Origin: CAWEBF01 sp963807235
Lineage (GTDB): Bacteria; Acidobacteriota; Vicinamibacteria; Vicinamibacterales; UBA2999
Direction of reading: 5' to 3'
DNA: 13,563 nucleotides
Assembly: GCA_963807235.1 (NCBI GenBank)
Contig: CAWEBF010000005.1
Location: forward strand, 1 to 13,563
A program made the translations under genes and the position numbers. The notes beneath the pieces are model-generated. The model saw only the letters and a list, made by a program, of their open reading frames with translations, was not told the DNA's origin and made no database searches. How positions within the stretch are numbered: the stretch's first letter is position 1; every line of letters starts with the position of its first letter. This document shows, piece after piece, positions 7,361-13,563 of the stretch.

Positions 7361-8523
7361 GGCCCCCAGGGTACTCCACGCGTTCCGCCTGGCCGAACCC
7401 CTCGACCACCACTTGTTCGAGCGGCGTCGCCGGCAGCAGGCGCTGGATGTCGGCCAGCAGCGGCCGGTCCGCGCCCGATACGAGCGACACAGCCCGTCCG
7501 GCAAGCCCGGCCCGTCCGGTCCGGCCCACGCGGTGCACGTAGTCTTCGGCCACGAGCGGCAGGTCGTAGTTGACGACCAGCGGCAGCTGCACGATGTCCA
7601 GGCCGCGCGCCGCGAGGTCGGTGGCCACGAGCACGGCCACCCGCCCAGCCTTGAAGTCGGCCAGCGCGCGAGTGCGTGCGCCCTGGCTCTTGTTGCCGTG
7701 AATCACCGCCACCTGGATACCCGACCGTTCCAGATCGTCTCCGACACGGTCCGACCCGCGCTTGGTGCGGCAGAAGACGAGCGCCTGGCCCACGGGCGCC
7801 TGGGTCAGCAGATGCGCCAGCAGCGGGCGCTTGCGGTCGGGCGCTACCGGATGCACGCGGTGCGTAACCGTGGGCGCCACCACTTGGCCGTCCGACACGT
7901 CCACGCGCGCGGGGTTGCGGGTGAAGTCGGCAGCGAGGCGCAGCACCTCGGGCGAGAAGGTGGCCGAGAACATCAGCGTCTGCCGCGTTGACGGCAGCAG
8001 CGGAATCACCTTGCGCAGCGGCGGCAGGAAGCCCATGTCGAGCATCCGGTCGGCTTCGTCCAGCACCAGGATCTCGACTGCCGAAAGATCGACCGTCTTG
8101 CGCTGCAGGTGATCGATCAGCCGTCCCGGCGTAGCCACCACGATGTCGGTGCCGCGCTTCAGTGCCTGTATCTGCGCCCCCATCGACACACCGCCGAAGA
8201 TGGACGTGACGCGCAGCCGCATGGGCGCGCCGTACGGACGCAAGCGCGCGCTCCACCTGCGTGGCCAGCTCGCGCGTAGGCACGAGCACGAGGCCGCGAG
8301 GCGCGCGGGTGGCCGGCCGGTTCCCGCGGCCCATCAGGCGCTCGATCATGGGCAGACCGAACGCGGCGGTCTTGCCCGTGCCCGTCTGGGCGCGCGCCAG
8401 CAGGTCGGTGCCGCTGAGGACCAGGGGAATGGACTGGGTCTGGACCGGCGTTGGCCGGTCATAGCCCTTTCGGGCCAGAGGAGTACAGAGAGAGGCCGTG
8501 AGGCCTAGATCGGAAAACGACAT
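7173..8523 (-). CDS. DEAD-box ATP-dependent RNA helicase, RhlE type (frameshifted)
   Basis: This is a cytoplasmic RNA helicase likely acting in ribosome assembly or RNA decay. All core motifs are visible in order: Q motif (FSDLGLTASL...PTPVQTQSIP), Walker A AQTGTGKT (45-52), PTRELATQV, TPGRLID, DEAD, SAT, ATDLAARGLDI and HRVGRTGRAG. The start at 8523 is preceded by AGGAGCG at good spacing. The frame breaks at about 8235: one extra base separates ERALAS from YGAPMRLRVTSIFGG. The present frame runs to 7173, giving about 449 residues with an Arg/Gly-rich tail that overlaps the OsmC gene by 188 bases. One extra base in the C5 run at 7363-7367 would instead end it at 7357, as an ATGA overlap of about 389 residues. 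I think 7357 is the more natural end. Confidence 0.9.
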
Positions 8524-8647
8524 TGAGAACGCTCCTAAAGTGGCTGAAGCGTTTCCCAACGGGCGCTACAGGCCTGATTTTTCGTGTGGCGGATTCGTCT
8601 TGCTGCGAAGCGGGGTGGGAAGATCCGACTCCAGATCGTAACACAGA

Positions 8648-8653
8648 TAGAAT
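8648..8653 (+). promoter_or_regulatory. Possible -10 box giving a leaderless message for the 8661 gene
   Basis: TAGAAT differs from TATAAT at one base and ends 7 bases before the ATG at 8661. The intervening CTCCACC has no Shine-Dalgarno character. A weak CCGACT lies 17-18 bases upstream of the hexamer. This is the same arrangement as at DUF885, azlC and pssA. Confidence 0.45.
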
Positions 8654-8660
8654 CTCCACC

Positions 8661-9500
8661 ATGAAACGACTGATCGTGCTGCTTGTAGTCGCGCTGCTGG
8701 GGCACACCGCGAACGCCCAGTGGGTGAACTACAAGGCCCCGGGCACGCCCCGTCTCCCGGACGGTCGCCCGAACCTGGCCGCGCGCGCTCCCCGAGCGCC
8801 CAACGGGACGCCCGACCTTTCGGGTGTCTGGCACGTGCAGCCCACGTCTCGCGAGGAGATGAAAAAGCTGTTCGGCAACGACGTGGACAAGGTCGAAGTG
8901 CCGGGCATGGAGATCGACACGGTGTCCAAGTACGCGATCAACATCTTTCAGGACCTGAAGCCGGAAGACTGGCCGGTCAAGCCTGGAGTGGCGGAGGTCC
9001 TGGCGCGGCGGGGCGACCACAAGCCCGAGGCGCTGCCGTTGACCTACTGCCTGCCCGGCGGAATCCCGTTCTCCACGATGCTGTCGGAGGTGTCGAAGAT
9101 CGTGCAGACCCCCGGGCTGATCCTCGTCATGCTGGAGTTGGGAGGCACAAGACAGATCTACACCGATGGACGGAAGCACATGGCCGACCCGTCGCCGTCG
9201 TGGCTCGGCTACTCAGTGGGGCGATGGGAAAAGGACACACTGGTGGTGGACACGATCGGGTTCAACGGCAAGAGCTGGCTGGACCTCATCGGCCACCCAC
9301 AGAGCGAGCAGGCGCGAGTGACGGAACGCTACCGCCGCCGCGACTTCGGCCACATGGACATCGAGATCACGATTGACGACCCCACGTGGTACACGAAGCC
9401 GTTCACCGTGAAGGTGACGCACGAAGTGCAGGCGGACACCGACATCCTCGAGTACTTCTGCAACGAGAACGAACAGGACCGCAAGCGGATGGGGCTCTAG
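8661..9500 (+). CDS. Secreted protein of a widespread soil-Acidobacteria family, function unknown
   Basis: This 279-residue protein has a Sec signal peptide (MKRLIVLLVVALLGHTANAQ, AxA cleavage site). The mature part starts WVNYKAPGTPRLPDGRPNL, followed by a GTPDLSGVWHV block. Later conserved-looking blocks are EIDTVSKYAINIF, YCLPGGIPFS, RQIYTDGRKH, SWLGYSVGRWEKDTLVVDT and RRRDFGHMDIEIT. I recognise this as a family found in many paralogous copies in soil Acidobacteriota, without an assigned activity. It is predicted to be periplasmic or exported, and beta-rich. A longer in-frame ORF begins further upstream, but the signal peptide fixes the start at 8661. It diverges from the helicase and converges on the BON/LysM gene, with a hairpin terminator between. 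Confidence 0.85.
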   Translation: MKRLIVLLVVALLGHTANAQWVNYKAPGTPRLPDGRPNLAARAPRAPNGTPDLSGVWHVQPTSREEMKKLFGNDVDKVEVPGMEIDTVSKYAINIFQDLKPEDWPVKPGVAEVLARRGDHKPEALPLTYCLPGGIPFSTMLSEVSKIVQTPGLILVMLELGGTRQIYTDGRKHMADPSPSWLGYSVGRWEKDTLVVDTIGFNGKSWLDLIGHPQSEQARVTERYRRRDFGHMDIEITIDDPTWYTKPFTVKVTHEVQADTDILEYFCNENEQDRKRMGL

Positions 9501-9508
9501 GTCGCGGC

Positions 9509-9531
9509 AAGGACGGCCCGCGGCCGTCCTT
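9509..9531. terminator. Bidirectional terminator hairpin between converging genes
   Basis: A perfect 10-bp stem (AAGGACGGCC at 9509-9518 against GGCCGTCCTT at 9522-9531) closes a 3-base CGC loop. It lies 9 bases after the stop of the 8661 gene and 16 bases from the stop of the converging gene at 9547. The AA/TT ends give only short T-tracts on each strand, so termination may be partial or factor-assisted. Confidence 0.7.
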
Positions 9532-9546
9532 GGGCGGCCCACGCTG

Positions 9547-9954
9547 TTACGGCAGCCGCAGCACCTGTCCCGGCTTGATCTTGTCGGGATCCGTCAACTG
9601 GTCCTTGTTCAGATCGAAGATCTTCATGTAGGCGCCGGCACTACCCAGGTGATCCTTCGCGATCGCGCTGAGCGTGTCGCCTGATTTCACCGTGTAGGTC
9701 TTGGGCGGCAAGGCCGACGCGGCTGCCGGCTTGGCCGCGGCTCCGTCGGTGGAGCCACCGGTCACACGGATGTCGGCGACGATGTCCTTCTGCCAGGTGG
9801 GAATCGTCTTGATGGCGTTCCAGATCTCGTTCTTCTCGGCATCCGTGCCGACAGTGCCCTTGAGGTACAACTTCCCGTCACGCTCGTCGATGGTGCCGTG
9901 GAACTTGTCCTTCGACACCTTCAACGTGTAGGCGTACATATCCCGCAAGCCCAT
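9547..9954 (-). CDS. BON-like and LysM domain protein, Kbp (YgaU)-like
   Basis: This 135-residue protein has no signal peptide. Residues about 1-68 form a BON-like domain (KVSKDKFHGTIDERDGKLYLKGTVG, then KNEIWNAIKTIP and VADIRVTGG). An Ala/Pro-rich linker follows, then a LysM domain (YTVKSGDTLSAIAKDHLGS, ending KIKPGQVLRLP). The same order and size are seen in E. coli Kbp/YgaU, a cytoplasmic potassium-binding protein; whether this protein binds potassium is inference. The start at 9954 is set by GGAGGTG 4 bases upstream, and that Shine-Dalgarno is part of a perfect hairpin at 9961-9978. It lies downstream of the cold-shock gene on the same strand, 117 bases away. Confidence 0.85.
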   Translation of the reverse strand: MGLRDMYAYTLKVSKDKFHGTIDERDGKLYLKGTVGTDAEKNEIWNAIKTIPTWQKDIVADIRVTGGSTDGAAAKPAAASALPPKTYTVKSGDTLSAIAKDHLGSAGAYMKIFDLNKDQLTDPDKIKPGQVLRLP

Positions 9955-9960
9955 CTCACA

Positions 9961-9978
9961 CCTCCACGGGAGTGGAGG
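9961..9978 (-). promoter_or_regulatory. Hairpin burying the Shine-Dalgarno of the BON/LysM gene
   Basis: On the plus strand CCTCCAC (9961-9967), GGGA and GTGGAGG (9972-9978) form a perfect 7-bp stem with a 4-base loop. In the minus-strand mRNA the 3' arm is GTGGAGG, the Shine-Dalgarno itself, 6 bases before the ATG at 9954. Folding would hide the ribosome site, as in simple RNA thermometers or riboregulators. The structure is seen directly; control of translation is inferred. Confidence 0.55.
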
Positions 9979-10071
9979 TGCATCATCGGTGCCACCCGAG
10001 CTTGTGCGGCTGAGTCGCAAAGGCGCGGCGTCCCCAAAAGGATACGAGGACGCTGTGAAGCGAAAGCCCGT

Positions 10072-10275
10072 TTAGGCCGGCGCGACGTTTTCGGCTCGCG
10101 GGCCCTTCGGACCCTGTCCGACAGTGAACGTGACCTTGTCGCCTTCGCGCAACGAATCGAAGGGCGTCTTGGTGCACGCGGACTGGTGAAAGAGGTACTC
10201 AACGCCGTCGGGCGCCGCGATGAAACCGAAGCCCTTGTCAGTGATGCGCTTGATCGTGCCGTTCGTAGAAGCCAT
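10072..10275 (-). CDS. Cold-shock domain protein (CspA family)
   Basis: This 67-residue single-domain protein binds single-stranded RNA or DNA and relaxes RNA structure. RNP1 is KGFGFI (14-19). RNP2 is VEYLFHQS (25-32), where most family members have DVFVHFS. The C-terminal REGDKVTFTVGQGPKGPRAENV is standard. The start at 10275 is preceded by AGAGGAA at normal spacing. The gene is 157 bases downstream of pssA on the same strand, with room for its own promoter and a long leader, as is usual for csp genes. The leader can form an imperfect hairpin (arms 10321-10327 and 10337-10343). Confidence 0.95.
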   Translation of the reverse strand: MASTNGTIKRITDKGFGFIAAPDGVEYLFHQSACTKTPFDSLREGDKVTFTVGQGPKGPRAENVAPA

Positions 10276-10377
10276 GTCGTCGTTCCTCTGGCCGAAAGTG
10301 GCCGTGTGACGCGTCGAAATGCACCGGACCCTTTGCCCGGCGCCAGCATGAGTTGTGTGATTGGGTAGAAGGAGAGG

Positions 10378-10407
10378 TCGTAGGGTGGTCTCGAGCTGCC
10401 GCGTCAA
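10378..10407 (-). promoter_or_regulatory. Possible promoter of the cold-shock gene
   Basis: On the minus strand TTGACG (10402-10407) lies 18 bases upstream of CTACGA (10378-10383). The -35 is good and the -10 is poor. If used, it would give a 5' leader of roughly 95 bases, a length common for cold-shock genes. Confidence 0.3.
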
Positions 10408-10432
10408 CCCTGATCCTACAGCTATTTGCCCT

Positions 10433-11047
10433 CTAAAACTTCGGAATCCGCAAGGTGGCGCTGATCATGGCGCTTCCGCTGGCCACATAGATGAGTGCAA
10501 GGGGGTGCAGCGTGGCGGGACCGACCTGCCAAATCCCGAACCAGAGGGCCGAATCGACCCTGTCGAGCTGGAATGCCAGAGCCAGCAGCCCCACGATGGC
10601 GATGCTCGTGGGGATTGGCGTGCCTTCGAAATATTTGACCTTTCCCGTGCGGCTGTCGGCCAGGGCCGCGGCGGTCACATTGAACCGCGCCAGGCGGCTG
10701 ACCCCGCACACGACGAAGTAGGTCAGGCACACCATGTCCCACCCGCCACGCAGCCCCAGCGTGAAACCCAGCACAGCGGGCGCGACGCCGAACGAGATGA
10801 CGTCGGCCAGCGAATCCAGGTCGCCGCCGAGCACCGACTGGCGGTGCGGCTGCGCGCGCGCCACATAGCCGTCCAGCACGTCGCAAACGAGCGCCAGCGG
10901 GAGGAGAAGGAAGGCCACCCAGAGGAAGCGCGGATTCCCGGTGGCCACGTAGTCGAGGCACAGGAAAATCGCGACCGTGCCGCAGCTGGCGTTGGCGATT
11001 GTCAGGCCATCGGCCGCGGTGTACGACCGCAGCATCGACAGGTGCAT
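10433..11047 (-). CDS. pssA: CDP-diacylglycerol-serine O-phosphatidyltransferase (phosphatidylserine synthase)
   Basis: This 204-residue integral membrane enzyme transfers phosphatidyl from CDP-diacylglycerol to serine, the first step to phosphatidylethanolamine. The CDP-alcohol phosphatidyltransferase motif is complete: D59-G60-x2-A63-R64, nine residues, then G74-x3-D78-x3-D82. The N-terminal DGLTIANASCGTVAIF and the following hydrophobic segments match type II PssA. Length is slightly short but within the family range. The start at 11047 gives the conserved MLRSYTAADGLTIANA opening just inside. TATACT ends 7 bases before the ATG and there is no Shine-Dalgarno, so the message may be leaderless. 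No phosphatidylserine decarboxylase gene is in the window, although the two are often neighbours. Confidence 0.93.
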   Translation of the reverse strand: MHLSMLRSYTAADGLTIANASCGTVAIFLCLDYVATGNPRFLWVAFLLLPLALVCDVLDGYVARAQPHRQSVLGGDLDSLADVISFGVAPAVLGFTLGLRGGWDMVCLTYFVVCGVSRLARFNVTAAALADSRTGKVKYFEGTPIPTSIAIVGLLALAFQLDRVDSALWFGIWQVGPATLHPLALIYVASGSAMISATLRIPKF

Positions 11048-11049
11048 GC

Positions 11050-11065
11050 GGCGGAGTATATTGCC
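11050..11065. promoter_or_regulatory. 16-base bidirectional promoter element, copy 2 (pssA/11071 junction)
   Basis: GGCGGAGTATATTGCC is repeated exactly from 5697-5712. On the minus strand TATACT (11055-11060) ends 7 bases before the pssA ATG. On the plus strand TATATT (11057-11062) ends 8 bases before the ATG at 11071. Only 23 bases separate the two start codons, so both genes must be driven from this overlap or from promoters inside each other's coding region. Predicted start sites would be about 18-22 bases apart on opposite strands. Confidence 0.6.
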
Positions 11066-11070
11066 AGGCG

Positions 11071-12135
11071 ATGGCGTGGGATTGGATTGAAAAGGGCGCC
11101 AAGCGGCTCCAGGAGCTTGGAACTGATTACAAGCAGCACCATGCCCTGATTGAGCGGCTGCTCGCGCTCGATCCCGACGCGGCACAGGACGAGCTGGCCC
11201 GCGCCTGGCCGGCGATGGACGAACGCACCCGTGCCGGCGTGAAGCTGACGCTGGCGGGGCTTGTGCTCTCGCAGCAGGCGGCGCCGTCCAGCGCGGCGTC
11301 GAAGACACGGCTCGAACGGCTGAAGGCGCTCCACGCCCAGGTCGATCGAGTGCGTCCTGATGCGCCGGCAGCCGGTGAGCCGGTGTCCGCGGAGGCCCGA
11401 TTCGCGGCGGGCGCCGCGCGAGTTACCAACAAGCTGGCCGATGTGGCCGAGCGCGCGCGGCCGAAAGCGGGGCAGCTCATCGACTCGGCGCGCAAGGGCA
11501 TCGAGCGGCACGGGCCCGCAGTGGAGGCGGCGGTGAAATCGGTCGTCTCCGAGTTGCTGAAACCCAATGCCCCGGCGAGCGGCGGCGCCTCCGCCTCCGA
11601 ACCGTCGTCCGCCACGCGCGATCCAGGCGTGCCGCCACCGATTCCCGAGGATCGCGAGCCACGTCCGGCGGCGGCAGCCGGCACCGCGACGATTTCCGGC
11701 ACGTGGTCTGGCACGCTGCGCGCTGCCGGCGGCGACGAGCTTGGCTGCGATCTGCAAGTCGCACCGAGCGGCCGGCCCGTGTGGGCCTTTCACGACACGA
11801 GCGGGTTCCACCATAAGGAGCTGACGCATACGGGCCAGCGGCTCCAATTCGTCCCGCCGGGGGGTGGCGTGACAACGGTCACTGTCCAGTCGGTGACCGG
11901 TTCGGCCATCGAGACCGGCTATGTGATCGACTACTCGTTCGAGGGCAGCTCGAACGGCTACCTGACCCAGAAGTACCAGCGGCTCGTGCTGATTGGCCGG
12001 CTGCGCGGCTCGCATCTGGACGTCACCTTCTCCGAAGCGGGCCTCTCCTCGTTCGGCGACAAGACAGGGCTGGCGGCCACCGAGGGCGCCGCGGAGTATC
12101 GGGGCTCGCTCACCAAGCAGGCGTCGAAAACTTGA
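11071..12135 (+). CDS. Unknown two-part protein: helical N-terminus and beta-rich C-terminal domain
   Basis: This is a 354-residue protein without a signal peptide or clear membrane span. Residues 1-165 look helical and charged (MAWDWIEKGAKRLQEL, LERLKALHAQVDRV, ARFAAGAARVTNKLADVAERAR). Residues 166-205 are a Pro/Ala/Ser-rich linker (SASEPSS, PPPIPEDREP). Residues 206-350 form a beta-rich domain opening ISGTWSGTLRAAGGDELGCDLQV, with a FHDTSGFHHKE segment and a repeated Gly/strand pattern, which recalls small lipocalin-like barrels. I do not recognise a named family. The start is set by the conserved-looking MAWDWIEKG and by TATATT 8 bases upstream. The aminotransferase gene follows after 13 bases, and an inverted repeat spans the junction. 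Confidence 0.75.
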   Translation: MAWDWIEKGAKRLQELGTDYKQHHALIERLLALDPDAAQDELARAWPAMDERTRAGVKLTLAGLVLSQQAAPSSAASKTRLERLKALHAQVDRVRPDAPAAGEPVSAEARFAAGAARVTNKLADVAERARPKAGQLIDSARKGIERHGPAVEAAVKSVVSELLKPNAPASGGASASEPSSATRDPGVPPPIPEDREPRPAAAAGTATISGTWSGTLRAAGGDELGCDLQVAPSGRPVWAFHDTSGFHHKELTHTGQRLQFVPPGGGVTTVTVQSVTGSAIETGYVIDYSFEGSSNGYLTQKYQRLVLIGRLRGSHLDVTFSEAGLSSFGDKTGLAATEGAAEYRGSLTKQASKT

Positions 12136-12171
12136 CCTCTTGAAGCTCATGCAAACGAGTCAAGTTTTCGA
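12124..12171. repeat. 13-bp perfect inverted repeat across a gene junction
   Basis: TCGAAAACTTGAC (12124-12136) is exactly reverse-complemented by 12159-12171. With one mismatch the stem extends to 12121 and 12174. The 22-base loop holds the ATG of the downstream gene (12149). The left arm contains the last codons and stop of the 11071 gene; the right arm lies inside codons 4-8 of the next gene. As RNA it would place the start codon in a closed loop. As DNA it could be a pair of operator half-sites. Confidence 0.65.
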
Positions 12172-13563
12172 TGCGGAGTTTCTCGCCGCGTATCCTGAGT
12201 ATCGTCAGACGCTCCACCTGGATGCCTTGCGCGCGTCCGAGTACTCGCGGCTCGACGCGTCGCGCCATGTTTATCTGGATTACACGGGTGGTGGGCTTCA
12301 CGCGGCCTCGCAGGTGTCGCGGCACCTGGCCCTGCTGAACAGCGGAATCTGGGGCAATCCGCACTCGGCCAGCCCCGCGTCGGCGCACACCACCGAGCTT
12401 GTGGAGGAGGCTCGGCGAGCGGTCCGGCAGTGGTTCAACGCCGGCCCGGACTACACCGTCGTCTTCACGCCCAACGCCACGGGCGCGCTGAAGCTCGTGG
12501 GGGAGTCGTATCCCTTCGCGACCGGCGGGCGGCTGCTGCTCACCGAAGACAATCACAATTCGGTGAACGGCATCCGCGAGATCGCCAGCCGTCGTGGCGT
12601 GACCACCGAGTACGCCGCGCTCACCGTACCGGAGCTGCGGGTGGATCTGGCGGCGCTCGATTCGCAGTTGACCGCGGCTGACCCGGGCGCGCCGAACCTG
12701 TTCGTGTTCCCCGCGCAGTCCAACTTCTCGGGCGTGCGGCATCCGTTGGAGCTGGTGGAACGGGCACACGCCGCAGGCTGGGACGTGCTGCTCGACGCGG
12801 CGGCCTACGTGCCGACCTCACGGCTGGATCTGCAAGCCGTGAGTCCGGACTTCGTCTGCGTGTCCTTTTACAAGATGTTCGGCTACCCGACCGGGGTCGG
12901 GTGTCTCCTGGCGCGCCGGTCCGCATTGGCCAAACTGCGGCGACCGTGGTTCGCGGGTGGCACGGTGAACTTCGCCAGTGTGCACGGCCGCGCCCACATC
13001 CTGTCGCCGGGCGAAGCCGGCTTCGAGGACGGAACGCTGAACTATGCGTCGATTCCGGCGGTGTCGATCGGGCTCTCGCACCTGGCGGCGGTGGGCATCG
13101 ATGCGATTCACACCCGTGTACGGTGCCTGACCGGGTGGCTGCTCCAGGGGCTCGTGGCGCTCCGGCACTCGAACGGCCGGCCGATGGTGCGCATCTACGG
13201 TCCGATCACGACCGAGATGCGCGGCGGCACTGTGACGATGAACTTCTACGATCCCGATGGCCACCTGCTGGACTACCGGCGTGTGGAGGAACTGGCGGCG
13301 GCGCAGGGCATTTCGCTGCGCACCGGCTGCTTCTGCAATCCAGGGACCGGAGAGGCGGCCGAAGGCATCACGGACGAGGACGTGACCGCGGCGCTCCAGA
13401 CCGTGACGGATCTGAACCTGCCCAGGTTCCTCCAGATGATCACGACGCGCGGCGGCCGGAGTGCCGGGGCGATCCGCGTGTCGCTCGGCATCGTCAGCAA
13501 CTTCGAGGACGTGCGAGCGATTCCTCGAGTTCACGGCCGGTCTCCGCGATCAGACGCGGCTCA
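12149..13563 (+). CDS. Class V aminotransferase-fold PLP enzyme, molybdenum cofactor sulfurase-like (runs off the edge; frameshift near the end)
   Basis: About 470 residues are visible, running to the end of the window. The fold is that of cysteine desulfurases, and the motif set is that of the N-terminal domain of eukaryotic Moco sulfurase (MOCOS/ABA3). Visible blocks are DNHNSVNGIRE (H136), FPAQSNFSG, LLDAAAY (D216, PLP ring nitrogen), SFYKMFGYPTG (K242, PLP Schiff base), GTLNYASIPAV, and LRTGCFCNPG near C394/C396. GAIRVSLGIVSNFEDV closes the domain. Near 13517 an extra G shifts the frame; removing it restores RFLEFTAGLRDQTRL. Predicted role: taking sulfur from cysteine, possibly for the Mo-S ligand of the hydroxylase at 1080-3848. 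The ATG at 12149 has no good Shine-Dalgarno; coupling to the upstream gene (13-base gap) is likely. A desulfurase for another acceptor is the alternative. Confidence 0.85.
   Translation, partial: MQTSQVFDAEFLAAYPEYRQTLHLDALRASEYSRLDASRHVYLDYTGGGLHAASQVSRHLALLNSGIWGNPHSASPASAHTTELVEEARRAVRQWFNAGPDYTVVFTPNATGALKLVGESYPFATGGRLLLTEDNHNSVNGIREIASRRGVTTEYAALTVPELRVDLAALDSQLTAADPGAPNLFVFPAQSNFSGVRHPLELVERAHAAGWDVLLDAAAYVPTSRLDLQAVSPDFVCVSFYKMFGYPTGVGCLLARRSALAKLRRPWFAGGTVNFASVHGRAHILSPGEAGFEDGTLNYASIPAVSIGLSHLAAVGIDAIHTRVRCLTGWLLQGLVALRHSNGRPMVRIYGPITTEMRGGTVTMNFYDPDGHLLDYRRVEELAAAQGISLRTGCFCNPGTGEAAEGITDEDVTAALQTVTDLNLPRFLQMITTRGGRSAGAIRVSLGIVSNFEDVRAIPRVHGRSPRSDAA

Noticed and set aside
10039..10044. 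TATCCT on the minus strand as a promoter for the BON/LysM gene
   Set aside because: Only 4 of 6 bases match and no -35 is found at proper spacing; read-through from the cold-shock gene is equally possible.
1..13563. tRNA, rRNA, CRISPR array, insertion sequence or prophage genes
   Set aside because: None was seen: no regularly spaced 24-40 base repeats, no transposase or integrase motifs, no conserved RNA-gene sequence.

Overview
The window is GC-rich and densely coded on both strands. Short secreted proteins of types common in soil Acidobacteriota, a DUF885 peptidase, a Tat-exported molybdenum hydroxylase and several ATG starts without a Shine-Dalgarno all suggest a soil or sediment Acidobacteriota of the Vicinamibacteria type. 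That placement is inference from gene content; there is no rRNA or marker gene to confirm it. I see no tRNA, CRISPR array, insertion sequence or prophage gene. This is chromosomal housekeeping and accessory DNA, not an island.

Layout. Positions 1-60 hold the end of a plus-strand gene. A non-coding stretch with a long inverted repeat (81-175) follows, then a small secreted protein (319-804, minus). From 5695 down to 1080 the minus strand carries a secreted DUF885 zinc peptidase, then a two-gene unit for a [2Fe-2S] subunit and a Tat-exported molybdopterin subunit of the xanthine dehydrogenase/isoquinoline oxidoreductase superfamily. Divergent from DUF885 is azlC-azlD, a branched-chain amino acid exporter pair. 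It converges, across a heptamer tandem repeat, on an OsmC-like gene that lies downstream of a RhlE-type DEAD-box helicase. Next come a secreted Acidobacteria-type protein (8661-9500, plus), a terminator hairpin, a BON+LysM protein resembling Kbp, a cold-shock protein and phosphatidylserine synthase (pssA), the last three on the minus strand. A divergent plus-strand pair ends the window: an unknown two-part protein and a class V aminotransferase-fold protein closely resembling the N-terminal domain of eukaryotic molybdenum cofactor sulfurase.

How genes may work together. The molybdenum hydroxylase needs a sulfurated cofactor, and the sulfurase-like protein at the right end is a candidate supplier, although about 8 kb separates them. 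The other genes look independent.

Sequence quality. At least six single-base frameshifts (near 3057, 3647, 3800, 4275, 8235 and 13517) break otherwise well-conserved proteins, four of them in runs of two or more G or C. The simplest reading is indel error in the assembly. Entries are therefore given as whole genes with the break noted.

Regulation. Five genes (DUF885, azlC, the 8661 gene, pssA and the 11071 gene) have a TANNNT hexamer ending 6-8 bases before the ATG and no Shine-Dalgarno, suggesting leaderless mRNAs. An identical 16-base sequence sits at both divergent junctions, DUF885/azlC and pssA/11071.
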